Assembly (NCBI RefSeq): GCF_001437435.1
Contig: NZ_JQCB01000009.1
Span: forward strand, 1 to 40,794
Origin: Furfurilactobacillus siliginis
Lineage (GTDB): Bacteria > Bacillota > Bacilli > Lactobacillales > Lactobacillaceae
Direction of reading: 5' to 3'
DNA: 40,794 nucleotides
This document shows, in pieces, positions 1 to 7,903 of the stretch. The stretch's first letter is position 1. Each line of letters opens with the position of its first letter. Below the pieces are notes generated by a model that did not search any database, was not told the DNA's origin, and was given only the letters and a program-made list of their open reading frames with translations. The position numbers and the translations under genes were made by a program.

Positions 1-86
1 CTTTGCTTTTAACATTAACTTTCTTTACCTATTCACGCAGGAACTGACCACTAATCTGTTCATTTTCATAAAAATGGCTCTACACA

Positions 87-129
87 AAAAGCGGCGTTAG
101 AAATCATTTAGATTTCTAACGCCGCTTTT
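87..129 (-). terminator. Intrinsic terminator after dnaJ
   Basis: A perfect 19-bp inverted repeat (87-105 and 111-129) with a 5-nt loop lies 10 bases past the dnaJ stop. On the minus strand it is followed by a T run, so it should end the heat-shock operon transcript. The opposite strand also has a short T run, so it may work both ways. Bases 1-85 to its left hold no gene I can support. Confidence 0.9.
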
Positions 130-139
130 CAATTCTCGC

Positions 140-1258
140 TTAGTGGTGACCAAAAATTCCGCCGCCACGAGGTGCATCTTCCCCACTCGCCTTCGCGAAT
201 GCTTTCAATGCTTCTTTTTGTCCCTTGTTTAAGCCCTTTGGTGTTTGAACTTTCACCGTGACACGTTCGTCACCGTTTGAGTTACCGCGTAAGCGCGGTA
301 CACCTTTGCCACGTAACCGGAAGATCGTGCCGGTTTGTGTACCAGCAGGAATCTTCAAGCTAACGTTGCCGTGAACAGTTTTCACTTCAATTTCATCACC
401 TAACGCTGCTTGCGTGAAGGACAATGGTTGTTCGAAGTAAATATCGGAACCATCACGTTGGAAGTCCTTACTTACTTGAACCGTAAAGACAATGTACAAG
501 TCTCCGTAAGGGCCACCGTTAGAACCGGCTTCCCCTTGACCTTGTAACCGCATCTGTTGACCATCATCAACTCCGGCTGGAACCTTAACTTCGATTTCAT
601 GGCTTTCGTTAGTGTGACCAGCACCGTGACAAGTTGGGCACTTTTCTTTGATTTCTTTACCACTTCCGCCACAAACATCACAAACTTGTTGTGACCGCAT
701 CTGACCAAGTGGTGTGTTGCGAACTGTATCAACATAACCAGTTCCACCACACTTGTGACACGTTACTGGTGACGTACCAGGCTTGGCACCATTCCCACCA
801 CACGTGCCACATGTTTCTTCACGGTTGTACTTAATCGTTGTCGTTTTACCGAAGATGGCTTCTTCAAACTTCAATGACATAGAGTACTGCAGATCTTGCC
901 CCGGTTGAGGCGCATTCGGATTACGATGTGAACCACCGCCACCACCAAACATTTGGCTGAAGATATCGTCAAAACCACCGAAGCCCTGACCGCCAAATCC
1001 TTGACCACCGAAACCTTGTCCGCCACCGCCGAATTGCTGTCCAGCATCACCATATTGGTCATACTGTTGCCGCTTTTGGGGATCGCCAACCTTTTCGTAG
1101 GCATCGGCAACCTCTTTAAACTTGTCCTCCGCATCCGGAGCCTTGTTTAAATCAGGATGATACTTCTTCGAAAGCTTCCGAAAGGCCTTTTTAATTTCGT
1201 CTTGTGAGGCGTCGCGACCAACGCCAAGTACGTCATACGGGTCTCTTCCTTGAGACAT
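140..1258 (-). CDS. dnaJ: Chaperone protein DnaJ (Hsp40)
   Basis: DnaJ is the J-domain co-chaperone that delivers unfolded substrates to DnaK and stimulates its ATPase in the cytoplasm. The 372-residue protein has the whole class I layout: a J domain (about 5-70) with the HPD triad at 34-36, a Gly/Phe linker (about 75-110) with GFGGQ repeated three times, four CxxCxGxG-type zinc motifs (about 145-215; [32 protein letters not shown]) and the C-terminal substrate domains. The start ATG has a GGGGGA site 6 nt upstream. It is the last gene of hrcA-grpE-dnaK-dnaJ, separated from dnaK by about 210 nt containing an imperfect hairpin. Confidence 0.98.
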   Translation of the reverse strand: MSQGRDPYDVLGVGRDASQDEIKKAFRKLSKKYHPDLNKAPDAEDKFKEVADAYEKVGDPQKRQQYDQYGDAGQQFGGGGQGFGGQGFGGQGFGGFDDIFSQMFGGGGGSHRNPNAPQPGQDLQYSMSLKFEEAIFGKTTTIKYNREETCGTCGGNGAKPGTSPVTCHKCGGTGYVDTVRNTPLGQMRSQQVCDVCGGSGKEIKEKCPTCHGAGHTNESHEIEVKVPAGVDDGQQMRLQGQGEAGSNGGPYGDLYIVFTVQVSKDFQRDGSDIYFEQPLSFTQAALGDEIEVKTVHGNVSLKIPAGTQTGTIFRLRGKGVPRLRGNSNGDERVTVKVQTPKGLNKGQKEALKAFAKASGEDAPRGGGIFGHH

Positions 1259-1350
1259 GCTAAATCCCCCATTGTTCTAAACCAAATCAACTTCCTGGTG
1301 TGAAAACCAGTGTTGCTCGTGTAATCGTCAATGCAAATTGTGGCATAAAT

Positions 1351-1398
1351 AGCAGGGAAAAGCCAGACCTAGACGCAGGGTGGCTTTTCTGTGCTGCT
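1351..1398 (-). other. Hairpin in the dnaK-dnaJ spacer
   Basis: An inverted repeat (arms 1357-1365 and 1381-1389, extended by AGCAG/CTGCT outside) lies between dnaK and dnaJ. On the minus strand the second arm ends in GGCTTTTCCC, a poor U-tract. I read it as a weak terminator or an mRNA processing or stabilising hairpin that lowers dnaJ relative to dnaK; which one is inference. Confidence 0.5.
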
Positions 1399-1466
1399 AT
1401 ATAGTGGAACCGCGTTTGCCAGTCTTTAATCTGAGCACGCTGATTCACTTTTTTTATGACTTATGC

Positions 1467-3317
1467 CTACTTTTTGTCGTCAGGATCGACTTCTTTGAAG
1501 TCACCATCGACTGTTTCGCCATCGGCTGAACCGGCTTGGCTACCATCACCAGCAGCTGCAGAACCTTCTGCACCTTCTTGTGATTGTGCTTGCTGGTACA
1601 ACTTAACGGTCAAGTCTTGAACGATCTTGTTTAATTCGTCCTTCTTGGTCTTCATGTCTTCGATGTTGTTGTCGTCTTGTGCCTTCTTCAAGGCATCACG
1701 CGCATCGGTTGCTTTCTTAACTTCGTCGTCAGAAACCTTACCCTTAAGGTCTTCCAAAGTCTTATCAACTTGGAATAATAACTGGTCGACTTCGTTCTTC
1801 AAGTCTACTTCTTCTTTACGTTTCTTATCAGCATCAGCATTTGCTTCAGCATCCTTCTTCATCTTTTCGATTTCTTCGTCGGAAAGACCAGAATTACTCT
1901 TAATGGTAATCTTTTGTTCCTTGTTCGTGCCCATATCCTTAGCAGATACATTGACGATACCGTTCTTGTCGATATCAAACGTAACTTGGATCTGAGGGAC
2001 ACCACGAGGTGCGGCAGGAATGTCTGATAATTGGAAGTTACCCAACGTCTTGTTGTCAGCAGCCATTGGCCGTTCACCTTGTAAGACATGGATATCAACA
2101 GCTGGTTGGTTATCAGCAGCCGTGGAGAAGGTTTGACTCTTTGAAGTTGGGATTGTTGTATTACGGTCGATCAACTTCGTGAATACACCACCCATGGTTT
2201 CAATCCCTAATGATAATGGCGTAACGTCAAGTAAAACAACGTCCTTCACATCACCAGTGATAACCCCACCTTGAACAGCAGCACCTAAGGCAACGGCTTC
2301 ATCAGGGTTGATTGAGTGGTTAGGTTCCTTACCAGCTAATTCCTTAACAGCTTCTTGAACGGCTGGAATCCGTGTTGAACCACCATTCAAGATCACTTCG
2401 TCGATGTCGTCCATGGTTAGGTCAGCATCACGTAAAGCATTTTGAACAGGTGTCTTGGTACGTTCGATCAAGTCAGCGGTCATTTGGTTGAACTGTGCAC
2501 GTGAAAGTGTTTGTTCCAAATGCAATGGACCTGCGTCACCACTTGAGATAAATGGCAAACTAATTTGGGCTTCGTTAACACCAGAAAGGTCTTTCTTAGC
2601 CTTTTCAGCAGCATCCTTCAAGCGTTGCATCGCCATGGCGTCAGCAGCTAAGTCAACACCATTGTCCTTCTTGAAGTTTTCAACTAACCAATCGATGATC
2701 TTTTGGTCAAAGTCATCCCCACCAAGACGTGTGTCACCATTAGTTGACAGAACATCAAAGACACCATCGCCTAATTCCAAGATGGAAACATCAAAAGTAC
2801 CACCACCAAGGTCATAAACTAAGATTTTTTCGTCTTTGTCCTTCTTGTCCAAGCCGTAAGCTAAGGCAGAAGAAGTTGGTTCGTTGATGATCCGTTCAAC
2901 CGTCAAACCGGCGATTTTACCAGCATCTTTAGTTGCTTGACGTTGGGCATCGTTAAAGTAAGCAGGTACCGTAATAACTGCTTGTTCAACCTTTTCGCCC
3001 AAGTAGTCTTCAGCAAAGCCCTTGATGTATTGCAGGATCATTGCAGAGATTTCTTGTGGTGTGTACTTCTTACCTTCAACGTCAACGGTGAAACCATCTT
3101 CACCCATGTGACGTTTGATTGAACGAATTGTGTTGGGGTTAGTGATTGCTTGCCGTTTGGCAACTTCACCGACCTGTGTTTCACCATTCTTAAATGACAC
3201 AACAGATGGTGTCGTCCGGTTACCTTCTGGGTTAGCGATGATCTTTGGTTGACCACCTTCAAGCACAGCAACTGCTGAGTTCGTTGTCCCTAAGTCAATT
3301 CCGATAATTTTAGCCAT
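1467..3317 (-). CDS. dnaK: Chaperone protein DnaK (Hsp70)
   Basis: DnaK is the ATP-dependent Hsp70 that binds exposed hydrophobic segments of client proteins, working with DnaJ and GrpE. The 616 residues begin [14 protein letters not shown], the phosphate-1 motif of Hsp70, and contain the second phosphate motif ([12 protein letters not shown]), GGDDFD, the adenosine motif region ([11 protein letters not shown]) and the interdomain linker [15 protein letters not shown] before the substrate-binding domain. The C-terminal tail is Gly/Ala/Ser-rich and acidic (ending EVDPDDKK), as usual. Length is normal for Gram-positive DnaK. It is preceded by a GGAAGT ribosome site and follows grpE by about 29 nt. 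Confidence 0.99.
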   Translation of the reverse strand: MAKIIGIDLGTTNSAVAVLEGGQPKIIANPEGNRTTPSVVSFKNGETQVGEVAKRQAITNPNTIRSIKRHMGEDGFTVDVEGKKYTPQEISAMILQYIKGFAEDYLGEKVEQAVITVPAYFNDAQRQATKDAGKIAGLTVERIINEPTSSALAYGLDKKDKDEKILVYDLGGGTFDVSILELGDGVFDVLSTNGDTRLGGDDFDQKIIDWLVENFKKDNGVDLAADAMAMQRLKDAAEKAKKDLSGVNEAQISLPFISSGDAGPLHLEQTLSRAQFNQMTADLIERTKTPVQNALRDADLTMDDIDEVILNGGSTRIPAVQEAVKELAGKEPNHSINPDEAVALGAAVQGGVITGDVKDVVLLDVTPLSLGIETMGGVFTKLIDRNTTIPTSKSQTFSTAADNQPAVDIHVLQGERPMAADNKTLGNFQLSDIPAAPRGVPQIQVTFDIDKNGIVNVSAKDMGTNKEQKITIKSNSGLSDEEIEKMKKDAEANADADKKRKEEVDLKNEVDQLLFQVDKTLEDLKGKVSDDEVKKATDARDALKKAQDDNNIEDMKTKKDELNKIVQDLTVKLYQQAQSQEGAEGSAAAGDGSQAGSADGETVDGDFKEVDPDDKK

Positions 3318-3346
3318 GATTCAGTACTTCCTTATTTTTATAATTA

Positions 3347-3931
3347 TTATTGTGCCACAACGACCATTGCTGGGCGCAGCACACGATCTTTAAGCATGTA
3401 ACCTTTTTGCAGAACACTCACAACTGTGTCAGCGGTTTGCCCATCGCTCACTGGCGTTGTTTGAACAGCCTGGTGTAGCGTTGGATCAAACGGTTGATTT
3501 AACGCGTCAATTTCCGTCACGTTGTTTTGCTTCAACGCAGCTTGTAAATGATCATAAACCATTTGCACGCCATGTTGTAGCTGTTTAGCAGCGTCATCTT
3601 CAACTGGTGCCTGCAAAGCACGTTCCAAGTTATCCAACTCAGGAACAATGTCATGGGCCAACTGTTGGCCGTCGTATTTCATTAATGAAGCCGTTTCTTT
3701 TTGGTTACGTTGTTGAATGTTGGCGATTTCCGCCTGGCCGCGAAGGAATTTATCCTCCATGGCAGCCAGTTGGGCGGTCAATTCCGTCACCTTTGCTTCT
3801 GCTTCGTTGGTATCTTCTGCAGTCGCTGCTTTGTCCACTGGCTTCTTAATGTCTTTGGCCGTTGGGTCCTTGGCAGGCTCAGTGGCTGCCTGATCTGCAT
3901 CAGTTGGTTGAACATCTTCTTGTTTAGCCAA
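3347..3931 (-). CDS. grpE: Nucleotide exchange factor GrpE
   Basis: GrpE releases ADP from DnaK and so resets the chaperone cycle. The protein has an acidic, Ala/Thr/Asp-rich disordered N-terminus, a long helical region with LRGQAEIANIQQR (the GrpE dimer helix) and the C-terminal beta domain ending VLRPAMVVVAQ, the family signature region. I place the start at a TTG (3931) because GGAGGTG lies at the right distance before it; the longer frame from the ATG at 3946 would have this site inside the gene. That gives about 194 residues (MAKQEDVQPTDA...). It sits between hrcA and dnaK. Confidence 0.96.
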   Translation of the reverse strand: MAKQEDVQPTDADQAATEPAKDPTAKDIKKPVDKAATAEDTNEAEAKVTELTAQLAAMEDKFLRGQAEIANIQQRNQKETASLMKYDGQQLAHDIVPELDNLERALQAPVEDDAAKQLQHGVQMVYDHLQAALKQNNVTEIDALNQPFDPTLHQAVQTTPVSDGQTADTVVSVLQKGYMLKDRVLRPAMVVVAQ

Positions 3932-3967
3932 TTTTGCCACCTCCATTCATCTTAATTAGACACTCGA

Positions 3968-5014
3968 TTATTCATCAAGGTGTCGGTAGTAATCTAACAA
4001 CTTCGCTGCTAGTTCATGACGAAATGCCCCAACTAGCCCAATCATCCGTGAATACGGCATCCGGGTCGGTCCTAGCACCGCAATCATGCCGCGGCCATGT
4101 TGGCCAACATCATAGGTCGCAGTGACCAGACTGTAATCCTTCAAAAGGTCATTTCTGATCTCATCACCGATTTTGACACGAACCTGGTTGTCTGGCGGAC
4201 TCAATACACTGGCGATGTCGTCTGACGTATCAAACAACTGGTACAGTGATTTCAAATCCTGTGGGTCACGGTTGACTGAGAAATTCAGTAAGTTCAACCG
4301 ACCACCAACGAAGAACCGTTCAGCAGCAGCCTGATCCAACACTTGGTTGAACAAGCCCAAAAAGCCATCCGGCGTCTGCATGTACTGCTTGATCTGTGCT
4401 GGAATCTCCGTGTTTAGTTTGAGCATGACCTCTGGTAACGGCAAGCCGACCAGCTGATCATTAATCAAACGCACGACTGATTCTAGTTGATCACTTTCCA
4501 TGCTACGTGGAATGCTGAACGTCTGGTTGGCAACATCACCATTGTCCATGACCAAAATGGCCATGACCTGATGATTACCTAACGGCACTAACCGAAAACC
4601 ACTCAGTTGTACATCAGCTTGCTCAGGTCGCAGCGTAAACGCTGTATATGACGTGAGCTTTGATAATAAGTTCGCTGATTCCTCAACGATTTCATCAATC
4701 TTGCTGAAAGAGCCACCCAGTTCACTTTGAATCAAGGCAATGTCATTATTAGCGACCGGATCATCGTTCACCAAGTGGTCAACGTAATATCGGTACCCTG
4801 CTAATGATGGCACGCGCCCAGAAGACGTGTGCTCTTTTTGCACATACCCTGCTTCTTCCAATGCCGCCATTTCATTACGAATGGTGGCGGAACTAACATG
4901 GATTGGTAACCGGTTGGTCAGCGCTTTTGAACCCACTGCCGCACCCGTGTCCGTGTACTCACGAACGATTGCTTGTAAGATTAATTTTTGTCGATCTGTT
5001 AACGTCTTAATCAC
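3968..5014 (-). CDS. hrcA: Heat-inducible transcription repressor HrcA
   Basis: HrcA binds CIRCE operators and represses the dnaK and groE operons; its activity depends on GroEL. The N-terminal winged helix (TDRQKLILQAIVREYTDTGAAVGSKAL), the SATIRNEMAALEEAGY recognition segment and the HTSSGRVPS motif are intact, and the length (about 345-348) is normal. The open frame runs upstream to 5086, but that part overlaps the CIRCE operator and cannot be the start. A GTG at 5014 overlaps the ribosome binding site itself (AAGAGGTGAT). Family members usually begin M-L-T-x-R-Q, which here aligns to an ACG codon at 5005, 8 nt after the AGAGG core. The coordinates use GTG; ACG is the serious alternative. 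First gene of the heat-shock operon. Confidence 0.95.
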   Translation of the reverse strand: MIKTLTDRQKLILQAIVREYTDTGAAVGSKALTNRLPIHVSSATIRNEMAALEEAGYVQKEHTSSGRVPSLAGYRYYVDHLVNDDPVANNDIALIQSELGGSFSKIDEIVEESANLLSKLTSYTAFTLRPEQADVQLSGFRLVPLGNHQVMAILVMDNGDVANQTFSIPRSMESDQLESVVRLINDQLVGLPLPEVMLKLNTEIPAQIKQYMQTPDGFLGLFNQVLDQAAAERFFVGGRLNLLNFSVNRDPQDLKSLYQLFDTSDDIASVLSPPDNQVRVKIGDEIRNDLLKDYSLVTATYDVGQHGRGMIAVLGPTRMPYSRMIGLVGAFRHELAAKLLDYYRHLDE

Positions 5015-5019
5015 CTCTT

Positions 5020-5046
5020 TTAGCACTTGAGCTATTTGAGTGCTAA
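5020..5046 (-). promoter_or_regulatory. CIRCE operator of hrcA operon
   Basis: TTAGCACTT, 9 nt, GAGTGCTAA matches the HrcA operator consensus TTAGCACTC-N9-GAGTGCTAA with one mismatch. It lies between the promoter (5058-5086) and the hrcA start, as in other Firmicutes, so the operon should be autoregulated and heat induced. Confidence 0.97.
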
Positions 5047-5057
5047 GAACAGTTATT

Positions 5058-5086
5058 AATATAACAACTTGGTCAAAGAAAGTCAA
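5058..5086 (-). promoter_or_regulatory. Sigma-A promoter of the hrcA-grpE-dnaK-dnaJ operon
   Basis: On the minus strand TTGACT (5081-5086), a 17-nt spacer and TATATT (5058-5063) form a near-consensus vegetative promoter. The expected transcript start, near 5051, falls just before the CIRCE element. Confidence 0.9.
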
Positions 5087-5137
5087 ACAAAATCAAAGGT
5101 TTTTGCGGAAAAATTGCTGACTTTTATTCGTGTGGAG

Positions 5138-5171
5138 CGCGGTTACCTGCGCTTGCGCGGAGGCAACCGCG
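5138..5171. repeat. GC-rich inverted repeat upstream of the hrcA promoter
   Basis: CGCGGTT (5138-5144) and AACCGCG (5165-5171) flank a GC-rich core with its own CGC-TT-GCG turn. No T run follows on either strand, so it does not look like a standard terminator. Apart from this hairpin, the ribF terminator and the repeat element, the roughly 380-nt stretch between hrcA and ribF holds no gene I can support. Confidence 0.45.
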
Positions 5172-5274
5172 AAAACCCGAGGAATGTCTCAGTAAACCAT
5201 CCGCTAGCTAATACTTCCTAATTTAGAAGCATTAGAATGATAATCAAAGCGCTGTGCAGAATTCTGCTCTATGG

Positions 5275-5314
5275 AAAAAAGTCTGCGAACATAATGAATT
5301 ATGTTTCACAGACT
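5275..5314 (-). terminator. Intrinsic terminator after ribF
   Basis: On the minus strand GTCTGTGAAACATAAT, a 2-nt turn and ATTATGTTCGCAGAC form a stem followed by TTTTTT. The ribF transcript would run through the structured repeat at 5348-5457 before stopping here. Confidence 0.85.
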
Positions 5315-5347
5315 CCCTATTGCTTTCTGTATTTAAATAACTGCAAC

Positions 5348-5457
5348 GTGGACCAAAAGTCAAGTCGCTGTGCAGACTACGAACTACCTACCGGGTTGAA
5401 GCCAAACCCGTATGGCAGTTCTAGGTCTTGCTCACGACTTCCCAACTTTTGTCCCAC
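5348..5457 (-). repeat. Dispersed structured element, copy R1
   Basis: This is one of five related intergenic elements in the window. The ends (GTGGACCAAAAGTC and AACTTTTGTCCCAC) are complementary and would close a long stem. Inside are AAGTCG/CGACTT and a hairpin CGGGTT...AACCCG. It begins 8 nt after the ribF stop codon (minus strand) and is followed by the terminator at 5275-5314. Unlike most copies it is not between convergent genes. No open frame of note is shared between copies, so I read it as a structured RNA or DNA element of unknown function. Confidence 0.85.
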
Positions 5458-5465
5458 TTTGGTAC

Positions 5466-6425
5466 TTACAGCATTCGTGGACCATCTGCATGGTCTTTCA
5501 TAAATGCACGTGTTGCTTCCACGTCCTGGTCTAACTGTTCAACTAGCGCATCGGCGCCGGTGAATTTCACTTGACCACGTAAATAACCACCCCAGGCAAC
5601 CTGCACTTCTTCCCCGTAGATTTCCTGACTGAAATCTAACAGGTTAATTTCAATTGTCACTGGACGATTATCACCAAAGGTTTCGTTTCGGCCAATGGAA
5701 GCCATCCCCTGATACCAAGTTGGACCTATTTTCACCCAGACCGCATAAATACCGATTGCTGGCAGACGTTCCGTTGACGGACCGCTGATATTAGCAGTTG
5801 GATAACCGAGTGTGCGTCCGCGCGCTTCACCATGAACCACGATGCCAGTTGTCTGGTAGGTGTAGCCTAACAAGCGATTCGCCAGACTAACATCCCCGTC
5901 ATCAATAGCGGCACGAATTCGTGTGGAGCTGGCCTTCTCATTGTCCATGGCCACTTCACTAACCGTTTCAACATCAAAGCGACCGGCCGCATAGTCTGAA
6001 AGTAGCGCCATATTGGCCACATCTTCCTTCCCATATGTGTGGTCGAACCCAGCCACAACTGCCACCGCATGTAAGCCGACCATGTATTGATCGACAAACT
6101 TCTGTGGATGTAACGCTGATAACTGTGACGTGAAGCTAATACCGTACACAATGTCAGCACCTAACGCTTCTAATAATGCTAGCTTCCGATCAAATGACGA
6201 CAAATACCGAAATCCTTCGGCCGTATTTTTATAGACCAGTGATGGTTGATGCGTATACGTTAGAATCGCGAGCTTCACGCCGCGTTCATCAGCCATCTGT
6301 CGGGCACGTTTGATCACCGCTTGATGACCAACATGTACGCCATCAAAGAACCCCATGGCAAGTACCACTGGTCCTTCGGGAATTTGTTCAGTTTGATATG
6401 GGTGCCGTAAATAAATCACTTTCAC
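5466..6425 (-). CDS. ribF: Bifunctional riboflavin kinase / FAD synthetase
   Basis: RibF converts riboflavin to FMN and then FAD. The 319-residue protein has the N-terminal nucleotidyltransferase domain (GFFDGVHVGHQAVI at about 26-39, an HxGH-type site) and the C-terminal riboflavin kinase domain with GRTLGYPTANI (about 200-210) and the GMASIGRNETFG segment. The start is GTG with GAAGGT 8 nt upstream. It follows truB by 27 nt and is probably cotranscribed with it, as in many Firmicutes where truB-ribF sit after rbfA. The protein is complete and ordinary. Confidence 0.97.
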   Translation of the reverse strand: MKVIYLRHPYQTEQIPEGPVVLAMGFFDGVHVGHQAVIKRARQMADERGVKLAILTYTHQPSLVYKNTAEGFRYLSSFDRKLALLEALGADIVYGISFTSQLSALHPQKFVDQYMVGLHAVAVVAGFDHTYGKEDVANMALLSDYAAGRFDVETVSEVAMDNEKASSTRIRAAIDDGDVSLANRLLGYTYQTTGIVVHGEARGRTLGYPTANISGPSTERLPAIGIYAVWVKIGPTWYQGMASIGRNETFGDNRPVTIEINLLDFSQEIYGEEVQVAWGGYLRGQVKFTGADALVEQLDQDVEATRAFMKDHADGPRML

Positions 6426-6452
6426 AATGACATACCTTCAATACAACAATTT

Positions 6453-7364
6453 TTAGAGATGGTTCGAAAACATTTTTAATGGTTTAGCCAACGACTTCTC
6501 AATTGGATGCTGCTGATACAACGCTTTGATGTGATCGGCGTATTTGACTGCCACCACATCATGTCCTGCTAGGATACTGCTGGGCAGAAAACCGCCGTTG
6601 GTCACAATCTGCCACTGAACCCGGTCCAATTCAACCACCGGATAATGTGCTAACGCAACATCAATGGGCCGTAGCAACTGGTTAATCGTGCCTGCATCCA
6701 TGGCCGCCGTGACTTCTTCCAAGGTGGCTGTCTGTGTCAGGTCAAAGCCGCCACTTTTCAACCGCGTCAGGTCACTCATGACAGCAGGGACACCGAGTTG
6801 TTCACCTAGCTGAACGGATAGCGTACGGACATAGGTGCCTTTGCCACAGCCAATTTCAAAAGGAATCGTCTGCGTACCAGCCGCTTCATCAAATGTACTA
6901 GCACCGGTTTGTTTAAAGTAGTCCACGTGAATACGCCGCACTGGACGTTCCACGGTCTCACCGGCACGCGCATATTCATACAACTTGCGACCGTTAACTT
7001 TAACAGCTGAGTACATTGGTGGAATCTGTTCAATGTCACCAATCAATGCATCCATGCCAATCAAGATCTGTGCATCGGTGAATGGTTGACGCAAAGGTGT
7101 GCGGGTTACCTCTTCGCCGTCTAAATCTTCAGTTTCAGTCGCAAAGCCAAGTGTCACGGTTCCCTTATAAACTTTTCCAGAGTCCATCAAGTACGGCACC
7201 ACTTTGGTTGCCGCACCAATACAGATTGGCAAAACGCCATCAACATTTGGATCTAACGTGCCAGAGTGCCCGATTTTTTTGGTGTGGAGAATTTTACGTA
7301 ACTTGAATACCACATCGTGACTCGTCATGCCGCGTGGTTTGTTAATTGGTAAGATGCCTTCCAT
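6453..7364 (-). CDS. truB: tRNA pseudouridine(55) synthase TruB
   Basis: TruB isomerises U55 of the tRNA T-loop to pseudouridine and helps tRNA folding. The 303-residue protein begins MEGILPINKPRGMTSHDVV and carries the catalytic motif HSGTLDPNVDGVLP (catalytic Asp about residue 39) and the GCGKGTYVRTL segment, followed by a small C-terminal domain. It is preceded by a terminator after rbfA and by a TATAAT box, so it probably starts a truB-ribF transcription unit. Confidence 0.97.
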   Translation of the reverse strand: MEGILPINKPRGMTSHDVVFKLRKILHTKKIGHSGTLDPNVDGVLPICIGAATKVVPYLMDSGKVYKGTVTLGFATETEDLDGEEVTRTPLRQPFTDAQILIGMDALIGDIEQIPPMYSAVKVNGRKLYEYARAGETVERPVRRIHVDYFKQTGASTFDEAAGTQTIPFEIGCGKGTYVRTLSVQLGEQLGVPAVMSDLTRLKSGGFDLTQTATLEEVTAAMDAGTINQLLRPIDVALAHYPVVELDRVQWQIVTNGGFLPSSILAGHDVVAVKYADHIKALYQQHPIEKSLAKPLKMFSNHL

Positions 7365-7426
7365 GACCGTTTCTCCATTTTATTTACTGCGGTCAGACAC
7401 CGCTTTCTTCATTAATAACGTTGCTA

Positions 7427-7432
7427 ATTATA
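7427..7432 (-). promoter_or_regulatory. Candidate -10 box for truB-ribF
   Basis: A perfect TATAAT on the minus strand lies about 60 nt before truB and just after the rbfA terminator. No convincing -35 is found at 16-18 nt, so this is only a candidate promoter. Confidence 0.4.
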
Positions 7433-7446
7433 ACCTAGCCCAAAAT

Positions 7447-7475
7447 AAAAAGCGACTGCACATGGCAGTCGCTTT
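7447..7475 (-). terminator. Intrinsic terminator after rbfA
   Basis: AAAGCGACTGC and its complement (7449-7459 and 7465-7475) form an 11-bp stem with a 5-nt loop. On the minus strand it is followed by TTTTTATTTT. It ends the rimP-nusA-infB-rbfA operon. Confidence 0.9.
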
Positions 7476-7509
7476 GTTTGTGCGTACTCACTTAAAGCAA
7501 GTTGCACGT

Positions 7510-7881
7510 TTAGTATTGATCGCGTTCTTGTTTATGCAGACTGTTGATTAAATCATCAATGTGACTGCCGTATTGAACGGAACGATCTTGAACGAACGTA
7601 ATTTCAGGTGTCTTGTAAATGCTCAGGCGACTGCCTAGTTCACCACGAATCAACCCACTGGCTTTTTCCAAACCAGTTGCCGTTTTTTCGTTATCGCTAG
7701 CCTTATCAGAAAGAATACTGTAATACAGTGTTGCTTCCTGTAAGTCACCGGTCACTTCAACACCCGTAATGGTTACGCCGGCCACCCGTGGGTCACGCAC
7801 ACGTTTTAACAAAATGTCCGTCACTTCACGTTGAATTTCTTGCTCTAGCCGGCCAACCCGATAATGTTTATTTGTTGGCAT
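7510..7881 (-). CDS. rbfA: Ribosome-binding factor A
   Basis: RbfA binds the immature 30S subunit and helps 16S rRNA 5' end processing and cold adaptation. The 123-residue protein starts MPTNKHYRVGRLEQEIQREV and has the KH-like fold signature segments (VTITGVEVTGDLQEATLYYS; ITFVQDRSVQYGSHIDDLI). It follows infB by 22 nt and is the last gene of that operon, directly before a strong terminator. Confidence 0.97.
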   Translation of the reverse strand: MPTNKHYRVGRLEQEIQREVTDILLKRVRDPRVAGVTITGVEVTGDLQEATLYYSILSDKASDNEKTATGLEKASGLIRGELGSRLSIYKTPEITFVQDRSVQYGSHIDDLINSLHKQERDQY

Positions 7882-7903
7882 AATGTTTTACCGCCTTTGC
7901 TGT

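Noticed and set aside
5015-5086. Upstream extension of hrcA (24 more codons)
   Set aside because: It covers the CIRCE operator and promoter and has no ribosome site.
5225-5245. Fur/PerR-like box (TGATAATCA) upstream of hrcA
   Set aside because: Only one half resembles the consensus and it is not near a start codon or promoter that it could control.
5237-5503. Plus-strand open frame of 88 codons
   Set aside because: It runs across the ribF terminator, repeat R1 and the ribF 3' end, has no ribosome site, and is not kept in the other repeat copies.
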